Origin: Candidatus Methanophagales archaeon
GTDB lineage: Archaea; Halobacteriota; Syntropharchaeia; Alkanophagales; Methanospirareceae
Assembly: GCA_003601795.1 (NCBI GenBank)
Contig: PIXU01000101.1
Span: forward strand, 1 to 5,405
Reading direction: 5' to 3'
DNA: 5,405 bases
The position numbers were made by a program, and so were the translations under genes. The first letter of the stretch is position 1; each line of letters begins with the position of its first letter. The notes under the pieces were generated by a model, which saw only the letters and a list, made by a program, of their open reading frames with translations, did no database searches and was not told the DNA's origin. Positions 1-4,986 of the stretch are shown piece by piece.

Positions 1-250
1 CATCCAGCCAATTTACATTACAACCAAAATAACGTTTTAAAGATATATCTACCTATGCCATATTATATGGATGTGTAATATTAGAAATAGCCGGTGAAAA
101 ATCCGTTTTTGTTGTTTTAGCATAAAACAAAGGAGCACAGCCGTTAATAAGACCAGTAGTACTGTAACGATTAGATTTAATTGTAGAGCCGGGTTCAAGA
201 AAAGTTATACCTAATCCTAATCCAAGATCTCCAGAAACTCCTATGATTAT
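1..250 (-). pseudogene. Unidentified broken reading frame, running off the left edge
   Basis: I do not recognise this protein. Read on the minus strand from 250, one frame is open for 65 codons (GVSGDLGLGLGITFLEPGS near its start, HPYNMA at its end), meets a TAG at 55-53, and stays open to the window edge (YFGCNVNWLD). The composition, rich in Gly, Thr, Ser, Asn and Ile with few charged residues, looks protein-like and could suit a beta-rich or surface protein, but that is only an impression. There is no start codon: a TGA lies directly upstream at 253-251, just beyond the transposase remnant. The piece may therefore be the 3' part of a gene whose 5' part was lost or displaced by the mobile element. 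No matching 5' half is visible on the other side of that remnant. It could also be a chance open frame in A+T-rich DNA. Confidence 0.35.
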
Positions 251-256
251 TCATAG
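241..256. repeat. Perfect 6-bp inverted repeat
   Basis: CTATGA, a four-base TTAT spacer, then TCATAG. It lies about 33 bases beyond the stop of the transposase remnant and just before the broken left-edge frame. It could be part of the outer end of the insertion element, a small transcription-ending hairpin, or chance. I could not find a matching copy at the other side of the remnant. Confidence 0.4.
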
Positions 257-288
257 CAACATTGCATAACATTAATCCCCACAAAATG

Positions 289-982
289 TCACCATTCAGC
301 AAGTCTTTGTAGGCTTCCTTTATCTCTGAAACCCAAGGAAATGGCAATACCAATCAAAACGACACCAGGAGAAGTGATCTTTGTCACAGATGACAGAGTA
401 AAACTATGTATTTCATCTAAGGAAAACGTACCTTTCATTACTTTAAAAACATCCTCTATTAAAGACCTTTTTTGCTTAAACAACTTCTAATTAAGGATAT
501 TATGCTTAAACAAGAAAAGCCAACGGCCTTAAAGAGTGGTATTCTATGGCTAAAACAAGTTTCATACCGATATAATAGCCTTTGGACTTGGAATAAGCCC
601 CTTTATAGTCCTTGTCTTTTAAATCTTCTCTCTTATCTCTTGTACTTCTTTCTGAACCAGTTAATATCCACCGTCAAATTGGTGGTATCTCCAATTATTA
701 TCGTTTTTACGATCTTTCGCTTTCCATAAACGGCGTTTATGGTTCTCAACACCATATCCACAAACTGATCGACTGTAAACCTGCTTAGAATACTGTAAAC
801 TCCCCTAACGATGCTTTAGCCTTTAATTCGCTTATTACGAAGGTTATATCTCCTTCAAAGCACATTGCGAGTATCACGACCTTCAGCATCGTTATAGCTT
901 CACTTTTGATCGATTGGAGACTGATATGATGATCCTTTGTGAATGGTTGGTGGAGGGGGTTAGTATATTCTATTTTGTTCAA
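289..982 (-). pseudogene. DDE transposase, decayed: frameshifted and internally deleted
   Basis: Four minus-strand pieces in different frames join into one DDE-type (IS4/IS5-like) transposase. Piece A, 982-785, TTG start, holds the N-terminal region (MLKVVILAMCFEGDITFVIS). Piece B, about 810-633, reads YSILSRFTVDQFVDMVLR and then IIIGDTTNLTVDINWFRKK, where GDT probably carries the first catalytic Asp. Piece C, 637-506, reads KGAYSKSKGYYIGMKLVLA. Piece D, 483-289, reads KQKRSLIEDVFKVMKG, with the likely catalytic Glu in the IED, and ends QRLAEW. Each join is a frame change with stops. Between C and D the block of roughly 100 residues that should hold the second catalytic Asp is missing. The pieces total about 200 codons, shorter than the 300 or more I expect for this kind of protein. 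The element is dead. Family placement rests on recalled motif patterns, not on a search; the exact IS family is uncertain and no clear terminal inverted repeats were found. Confidence 0.8.
473..513. repeat. 11-bp direct repeat at the transposase deletion junction
   Basis: TGCTTAAACAA occurs exactly at 473-483 and again at 503-513, thirty bases apart. The pair lies where the transposase remnant loses its central catalytic block. The short interval between the copies (484-502) has stops in the transposase frames. The arrangement suggests slippage or recombination between short repeats. Confidence 0.7.
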
Positions 983-1019
983 GGGGCATTACTCTGTTTA
1001 CATCTTCTCTTTCAAGTCG

Positions 1020-1145
1020 ATGAAAGAGGGACACGACCACGTTTCAAAAGTGGTGGCGATAATAGATGAACTTGCCCGAATCATCGGTGATTCCTATTTT
1101 GAATCCTGGATGAGGATGGAAGCTCACCTACTTGCATGTGAGTAG
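1020..1145 (+). CDS. Doubtful 41-codon reading frame of unknown function
   Basis: I do not recognise this peptide. The plausible part begins at ATG 1020 (MKEGHDHVSKVVAIIDELAR) and ends in HLLACE. The same frame stays open upstream to a possible ATG at 939, but that upstream part overlaps the transposase remnant. The sequence has an amphipathic, helix-like pattern. No ribosome binding site precedes either start. It ends on TAG one base before the stop of the convergent trpA. It could be the tail of a lost gene or a chance frame. Nothing convincing is seen on the opposite strand of 983-1146. Confidence 0.2.
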   Translation: MKEGHDHVSKVVAIIDELARIIGDSYFESWMRMEAHLLACE

Positions 1146-1146
1146 T

Positions 1147-1950
1147 TCACACAACAGTAGCGGCTTTTAATGACTTTACAAAATCCTCCAGTTTCTGCAT
1201 TAGATTCTTACCGCTCCCCTCTCCCTCCTCTATCATCCTTATTATCGCACTGCCCACAATTGCTCCATCTGCAAGTTGACATACAGTTCTTACATGCTCG
1301 GGCTTTGAGATACCGAAACCAACAGCCAGTGGCACTGTTATCTTCATCGCCGACTTCTGCTCCCTTATACGAGATATAAGAGGCGCTATCGCATCAGAGA
1401 GCCTCTCCCTCGCTCCCGTCACGCCGAGCAGAGATACGACGTAGATGAAGCCAGCGGCAGCATGCAGAATCTTCACCATTCGCTTCTCTGTGGTCGTGGG
1501 TGCAATAAGGAATATTAGATCGGTTTCATACCTGCTGCAAACATTCAGCAGAGGCTCTGACTCCTCCACCGGTAAGTCAGGCACTATTATACCACTTATA
1601 CCCGCACTTTCGCAATCGTTCACAAACTGCTCCAGTCCCCGTTGCAAGATGAGGTTATAATAAGTAAGACAGACCTTCTCCACACCTTTTATAGCCGATG
1701 CAACGTCGAAGTATGCATCAGGGTTCATGCCAGCACGTAAACTACGCTCACTCGCTCGCTGTATCGTAACACCATCGGCAATAGGGTCAGAAAACGGTAG
1801 ACCAAGCTCCAGTATGTCTACACCACCCCGCATCAATGCACCTGCTATCTTGGGGGTCGCATCTGCATCAGGATAGCCAGCGGTGATGAAGCCAATCAAA
1901 GCTTTCTCTCTTCGGCTATTCAGTTCATTAAACTTATCTGCCAGCGTCAT
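1147..1950 (-). CDS. trpA: Tryptophan synthase alpha subunit
   Basis: Cleaves indole-3-glycerol phosphate to indole and glyceraldehyde 3-phosphate. In the cytoplasmic alpha2-beta2 complex, indole is channelled to the TrpB subunit, which adds serine to form tryptophan. The 267 residues match the family's usual length for a complete (beta-alpha)8 barrel. Catalytic Glu48 lies in LELGLPFSDPIADG and Asp59 at its end, equivalent to Glu49 and Asp60 of the enteric enzyme. LTYYN (96-100), PDLPVEE (124-130), GFIYVVS (167-173) and GVTGAR (176-181) are in place, as are the phosphate-binding glycines of GFGIS (211-215) and VGSAI (232-236). After the catalytic Asp, the common DGPTIQ reads DGVTIQ. The ATG at 1950 is the first start after an in-frame TAA and has no close ribosome binding site; a five-codon leader frame overlaps it and may couple translation. 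No trpB or other trp gene is adjacent: upstream is divergent argG, downstream the decayed transposase. Confidence 0.97.
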   Translation of the reverse strand: MTLADKFNELNSRREKALIGFITAGYPDADATPKIAGALMRGGVDILELGLPFSDPIADGVTIQRASERSLRAGMNPDAYFDVASAIKGVEKVCLTYYNLILQRGLEQFVNDCESAGISGIIVPDLPVEESEPLLNVCSRYETDLIFLIAPTTTEKRMVKILHAAAGFIYVVSLLGVTGARERLSDAIAPLISRIREQKSAMKITVPLAVGFGISKPEHVRTVCQLADGAIVGSAIIRMIEEGEGSGKNLMQKLEDFVKSLKAATVV

Positions 1951-1964
1951 TTTTTACGACTCAT
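1947..1964 (-). promoter_or_regulatory. Five-codon leader frame overlapping the trpA start
   Basis: On the minus strand an ATG at 1964 opens a frame reading MSRKK whose TGA (1949-1947) overlaps the trpA ATG (1950-1948) as ATGA. A purine-rich AGGGGAG (1974-1968) sits three bases before the leader ATG but 17 bases before the trpA ATG, too far to serve trpA directly. This is the layout expected for termination-reinitiation coupling. The peptide has no tryptophan, so it does not look like a bacterial-type attenuation leader. It might instead be a residue of a lost upstream cistron: the frame extends back only to a TAA eighteen bases before the leader ATG. Confidence 0.4.
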
Positions 1965-2010
1965 TCTCTCCCCTGCTTCTGCTTAAAAAGCCTCTTATTT
2001 TACTAAATAC

Positions 2011-2024
2011 AAATAATAAATAAG
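2011..2024 (-). promoter_or_regulatory. Possible TATA element for trpA
   Basis: Reading towards trpA, the stretch CTTATTTATTATTT is the best A/T-rich TATA-like match in the divergent region. Transcription starting about 25 bases downstream would begin near 1990, giving a short leader that contains the small inverted repeat GCTT-AAA-AAGC (1981-1991), the purine-rich site and the five-codon frame. The assignment rests on spacing and composition only. Confidence 0.35.
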
Positions 2025-2042
2025 TTTAGTTAGATTAGTGTT

Positions 2043-2050
2043 AGTATATG
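2043..2050 (+). promoter_or_regulatory. Possible TATA element for argG
   Basis: AGTATATG on the plus strand lies about 25 bases before the argG ribosome binding site, so a start of transcription near 2070-2075 would give a very short leader. It sits inside a TAG-rich low-complexity stretch (2027-2073), which weakens the call, and no clear BRE is visible upstream. Confidence 0.3.
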
Positions 2051-2072
2051 AGTATAGGTAGTAGTAATAGTA

Positions 2073-2077
2073 GGTGA
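2073..2077 (+). promoter_or_regulatory. Ribosome binding site that fixes the argG start
   Basis: GGTGA ends nine bases before the ATG at 2087, a normal archaeal spacing. It abuts an earlier in-frame GTG at 2078 with no spacer at all. The ATG is therefore the better start, shortening the longest possible frame by three residues to one beginning MKKVVLAYSGG, where homologues usually begin. Confidence 0.65.
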
Positions 2078-2086
2078 GTGAAGCAA

Positions 2087-3274
2087 ATGAAGAAAGTAGT
2101 ACTGGCATACTCTGGTGGACTGGACACCTCTGTCTGCATCCCACTGCTCAAGGAGCATTACGGGTATGATGAGGTGATTGCAGTAACAGTGGATGTGGGA
2201 CAGCCAGAACAGGATTTGAAGGAAGCGCGAGTGCGAGCAGAGAAGCTGAGCGACTCCTTTGTCTTGGTAGATGCGAAGCAGGAGTTCGTTCACAACTGCA
2301 TCTTCCCGCTGATCAAGGCGAACGGCTCCTATGAGGGATACGTTCTTGGTACTGCAATGGCAAGACCACTGATAGCGAGGCATGTGGTGGAAGTAGCCCG
2401 GAGAGAAGGCGCGAATGCACTCGCTCATGGCTGTACGGGCAAAGGTAACGATCAGCTCAGATTCGATGCGGTCTTCAGAACCACAGATCTTGAAGTGATT
2501 GCACCGATGCGGGAACTGAGTTTAACGCGGGAGGAGGAGAGGCGATATGCAGCAGAGCACGGCATCTCTTTTGAGCACGGCAATAATAATAAGAGATGGA
2601 GCGTGGATGAGAATATGTGGAGCAGGAGTATAGAGGGGAGCGAGCTGGAAGACCCGGCGTTCTCACCGCCGGAGGAGGTATTCCACTGGACTGCATCTAT
2701 TGAAGAAGCACCAGAAGAACCGGAACTATTGCAGATATGTTTCGAGGGGGGAGTACCAGTCTCAGTGAATGGAGCAGAACAGGACGGAGTCGCATTGATA
2801 AGGACGTTGAACGCCATTGGCGGCAAGCACGGGATAGGCAGGACGGACATGATAGAAGACAGGGTTCTCGGGTTTAAAGCGCGAGAGATTTATGAACACC
2901 CTGCTGCTACTATCCTATTAGAGGCGCATCGCGATCTCGAACAGCTCATATTGACGAGAAACGAACTGAGATTCAAGGAACTGGTTGATAGAGCATGGAG
3001 TGAACTGGTCTATCAGGGTCTGGTCATGGACCCTCTGTTTGATGCTCTCAATGCCTTCATAGATAAGACGCAGGAGCGTGTGAACGGCACGGTGTATTTG
3101 AAGCTGAACAAGGGTGTTGCACGGGTGGTCGGGCGCGAATCGCCATACGCACTATACTCAAAGGATGTCTCGTTCGATGTGAAGCGAGACCAGAGAACTG
3201 CAGAAGGGTTCTCTATCTATCACGGGTCTCAATCGAGGCTGGCGGCTATAACAAGAGGAGGTGATAAGAGATGA
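2087..3274 (+). CDS. argG: Argininosuccinate synthase
   Basis: Joins citrulline and aspartate using ATP, which is split to AMP and pyrophosphate, to form argininosuccinate, the penultimate step of arginine synthesis, in the cytoplasm as a tetramer. The 395 residues (from ATG 2087) are the normal family length and nothing is missing. The N-terminal PP-loop ATP site is AYSGGLDTS (7-15). TVDVGQ (34-39) follows, then HGCTGKGNDQLRFD (114-127) of the substrate site. NNNKRWSVDEN with WSRSIEG spans 166-184, GIGRTDMIEDR is at 249-259, and KAREIYEHPAAT at 264-275. The C-terminal tail has YSKDVSFD and a GF-IYHGSQSRL end, as in other members. Family arginines in NKRW and WSRS are written AGA and AGG, so these codons are read normally here. 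Its TGA overlaps the ATG of the next gene by four bases, indicating an operon. It is divergent from trpA with about 120 bases of shared control region. Confidence 0.98.
   Translation: MKKVVLAYSGGLDTSVCIPLLKEHYGYDEVIAVTVDVGQPEQDLKEARVRAEKLSDSFVLVDAKQEFVHNCIFPLIKANGSYEGYVLGTAMARPLIARHVVEVARREGANALAHGCTGKGNDQLRFDAVFRTTDLEVIAPMRELSLTREEERRYAAEHGISFEHGNNNKRWSVDENMWSRSIEGSELEDPAFSPPEEVFHWTASIEEAPEEPELLQICFEGGVPVSVNGAEQDGVALIRTLNAIGGKHGIGRTDMIEDRVLGFKAREIYEHPAATILLEAHRDLEQLILTRNELRFKELVDRAWSELVYQGLVMDPLFDALNAFIDKTQERVNGTVYLKLNKGVARVVGRESPYALYSKDVSFDVKRDQRTAEGFSIYHGSQSRLAAITRGGDKR
3257..3264 (+). promoter_or_regulatory. Strong ribosome binding site inside the end of argG
   Basis: GGAGGTGA matches the complement of the 3' end of 16S rRNA over eight bases and is six bases before the ATG at 3271. 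It lies within the last argG codons. This decides the start at 3271 over the in-frame ATG at 3277 and shows that the downstream gene is translated in its own right. Confidence 0.85.
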
Positions 3275-3666
3275 GTATGAGTGAAGTGGATGAAAGAATA
3301 AAGATAAATATCTTCAAGATAGGTAGTTTGTGGTGTTTCAAGTATTTCTTTGACGACCGTGAGATATTTGATACGCTCTCAGCCTATTATAATCGCGTGA
3401 AGTACAGATTCGAGCTGAAGAACACCGGTGAGCGGAACAAGGTGATGAAATATCTTGAGGGTAAAGGCTTTGAGCTTATACCCGTTGAGGATTTGGCGCC
3501 ATATACTGTGAAGATAGACAGGTTCAAGAGATATGCCCCCATATTGAAGAACTCGATCGAATCAGTAGAGCAGGAAAAAGCCCGGCTGTTCATAATGAAG
3601 GACTTAGCATCGGTGGAAGAAGCGATAGCGAAGGGTGCAGAGAAGAGTTCCGAGTTACCGTTCTGA
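3271..3666 (+). CDS. Uncharacterised 131-residue protein, coupled to argG
   Basis: I do not recognise a named family, though the sequence has the feel of a conserved archaeal protein. It is soluble: no signal peptide, no membrane span, no Cys cluster (a single Cys at 22). The N-terminal half mixes aromatic and basic residues (FKIGSLWCFKYFF at 15-27, AYYNRVKYRFELK at 38-50). A middle helix-like part contains GERNKVMKYLEGKGFELI (53-70). The region from 79 to 110 is basic (IDRFKRYAPILKNSIE), and the end is a likely helix (ASVEEAIAKGAEKS). The start is firm: an eight-base Shine-Dalgarno and an ATGA overlap with argG. The tight coupling suggests a role tied to arginine synthesis or its control, or simply chance co-expression. 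Nucleotide or RNA binding is possible from the basic and aromatic content but unproven. The tRNA-Arg gene begins 38 bases downstream. Confidence 0.9.
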   Translation: MSMSEVDERIKINIFKIGSLWCFKYFFDDREIFDTLSAYYNRVKYRFELKNTGERNKVMKYLEGKGFELIPVEDLAPYTVKIDRFKRYAPILKNSIESVEQEKARLFIMKDLASVEEAIAKGAEKSSELPF

Positions 3667-3704
3667 AATTGTCTCTCGTGTCGTATCTCTATCATGTAAT
3701 TCCA

Positions 3705-3779
3705 GGGCCCGTGGCTTAGCCAGGATAAAGCACCGGCCTTCTAAGCCGGGGATCGCGGGTTCGAATCCCGTCGGGTCCG
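3705..3779 (+). tRNA. tRNA-Arg, anticodon UCU
   Basis: A full cloverleaf can be drawn. The acceptor stem GGGCCCG (3705-3711) pairs with CGGGTCC (3772-3778); the D stem is GCTT/AAGC; the anticodon stem is CCGGC/GCCGG around loop CTTCTAA, with TCT at 3740-3742. The variable loop is five bases and the T arm GCGGG-TTCGAAT-CCCGT. It decodes AGA and AGG. There is no intron, and no CCA is encoded after discriminator G73 (3779), as usual for archaea. Two wobble pairs occur: one closes the T stem (G3755-T3771), the other is G3-U70 in the acceptor stem (3707 with 3776), the position that marks alanine tRNAs. No obvious promoter lies in the 38 bases between the preceding stop and the tRNA, so it may be transcribed with the argG operon. 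Confidence 0.97.
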
Positions 3780-3780
3780 T

Positions 3781-3788
3781 TAATATAA
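3781..3788 (+). promoter_or_regulatory. Possible TATA element between the tRNA and the dehydrogenase gene
   Basis: TAATATAA begins two bases after the tRNA. Its centre is about 24 bases before the ATG at 3808, which would fit a leaderless transcript starting at that codon. The alternative is that the stretch is just the A/T-rich trailer of the tRNA and the gene is read from an upstream transcript. Confidence 0.3.
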
Positions 3789-3798
3789 CTATAATACT

Positions 3799-4986
3799 AT
3801 GACAGCAATGAGAGAAGCGAATGCAGCAATAGTGGAAAGAGCGAAGAAGCAGTTCGGCGAGATAGTGGAAGAGCAGTTAAGTCGTATTCAGCGTTTGAAG
3901 GAAGCAAATGCAAATGGTACACCGTTGAATTATGCATTGGAGCGACCCATTGTGGTGGGGTTCGTTGGTGGTGATGGTATCGGACCCTATATAATAAAGG
4001 AGGCGGAGCGAGTATTACAGTTCCTGCTTGATGATAAATTGAGCACTGGTGAGGTCATCTTTCGTGAGATAGAAGGTCTAACCATAGAACGTCGTGCGAA
4101 GCTCATGCAATCGGTGCCAGAGGATGTAATGGACGCGATTAAACGTTGCCATGTAATTCTGAAGGGACCAACAACAACGCCCAAAGCGGGCGACCCATAC
4201 CCGAATCTGGAGAGTGCGAACGTAACGTTAAGACGGGAACTGGACCTGTTTGCAAATGTCCGCCCTGTAAAGATACCAGAAGAGGGTATAGATTGGGTCT
4301 TCTTCAGAGAGAATACCGAGGGCGCGTATGCACTTGGAAGTAGAGGTATAAACGTAACAGAGGACCTGGCAATTGATTTCAAAGTCACCACTACCATAGG
4401 TGCCGAGCGGATAATACGCATGGCATTTGAGTATGCGAAGCAAAACGGAATCAACAGGGTGACAGTAGTAACGAAGGCGAATATAATAAAGGCAACTGAT
4501 GGTAAGTTCCTCAAAGAAGCGGAACGCGTTGCTCGTAATTATCACGATGTCGTATGGGACCACTGGTTTGTGGACATATTTGCAGCGAAGCTGATGGATG
4601 CGAACCGCAGGCGTGGATTCCGGGTTATTGTGCTCCCTAATCTCTATGGTGATATAATTACAGATGAAGCGGCGGAGCTTCAGGGCGGTGTGGGCACAGC
4701 GGGTAGTGCCAACATAGGTAACAGATATGCAATGTTTGAGGCTATTCATGGCTCCGCATTGCGAATGGTAGAGGAGGGGCGTGCTATTTATGCGAATCCT
4801 ACAAGTATCATGCGTGCGGCTGCAATGCTACTCAGGCATATAGGATTCATGGCAGAGGCACGAAGCCTGGACACGGCTCTTGATGTCTGCACAAAGCAAT
4901 ATATCATCACGGGCCGTTCAGACGGTCTCACATGCACTGCATTCACTGATCATCTGTTAGAAACCATCAAGAACCAGAAACAATAA
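3799..4986 (+). CDS. Isocitrate/isopropylmalate dehydrogenase family, probably isocitrate dehydrogenase
   Basis: Expected to oxidise and decarboxylate isocitrate to 2-oxoglutarate with NAD(P)+ and a divalent metal, in the cytoplasm. The 395 residues contain the whole fold. GGDGIGP (57-63) is followed by KGPTTTP (122-128). Ser139, Asn141, Arg145 and Arg155 align with the isocitrate-binding Ser113, Asn115, Arg119 and Arg129 of E. coli Icd. Arg170 and Tyr177 of RENTEGAY, Lys226, and metal ligands Asp259, Asp285 and Asp289 complete the site. Ser139 favours isocitrate over isopropylmalate. In the coenzyme loop EAIHGSALRM (314-323), Arg322 stands where NAD enzymes have Asp and NADP enzymes Lys, hinting at NADP+. 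Leu321 replaces the usual Pro. About 50 residues precede the usual N-terminus (helical, charged). The start could be ATG 3799 or 3808; neither has a ribosome binding site. A homoisocitrate- or isopropylmalate-type activity is less likely but not excluded. Confidence 0.9.
   Translation: MTAMREANAAIVERAKKQFGEIVEEQLSRIQRLKEANANGTPLNYALERPIVVGFVGGDGIGPYIIKEAERVLQFLLDDKLSTGEVIFREIEGLTIERRAKLMQSVPEDVMDAIKRCHVILKGPTTTPKAGDPYPNLESANVTLRRELDLFANVRPVKIPEEGIDWVFFRENTEGAYALGSRGINVTEDLAIDFKVTTTIGAERIIRMAFEYAKQNGINRVTVVTKANIIKATDGKFLKEAERVARNYHDVVWDHWFVDIFAAKLMDANRRRGFRVIVLPNLYGDIITDEAAELQGGVGTAGSANIGNRYAMFEAIHGSALRMVEEGRAIYANPTSIMRAAAMLLRHIGFMAEARSLDTALDVCTKQYIITGRSDGLTCTAFTDHLLETIKNQKQ

Noticed and set aside
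472..729. 85-codon plus-strand frame
   Set aside because: It lies antisense to the transposase pieces, whose minus-strand motifs (IIIGDTTNLTVDIN, GYYIGMK) explain the sequence.
919..935. ATGATGA with a nearby CTGA resembling a C/D-box guide RNA
   Set aside because: The boxes are in the wrong order and spacing, with no second C'/D' pair, and the site overlaps the transposase remnant.
1170..1660. Two plus-strand frames of 69 and 71 codons inside trpA
   Set aside because: Antisense to an intact trpA carrying all family motifs, with low-complexity Ser/Pro/Leu-rich translations.
2030..2850. Minus-strand frames of 132, 132 and 73 codons over argG
   Set aside because: Shadows of argG, which is full length with all motifs; the translations are Ser/Leu/Cys-rich with no recognisable pattern.
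3387..3695. 102-codon minus-strand frame opposite the argG-linked gene
   Set aside because: The plus-strand gene has a strong ribosome binding site and an operon overlap; this frame has neither.
3987..4749. Minus-strand frames of 175 and 173 codons and a plus-strand frame of 65 codons within the dehydrogenase gene
   Set aside because: All overlap the catalytic core of a complete dehydrogenase and show no family motifs.
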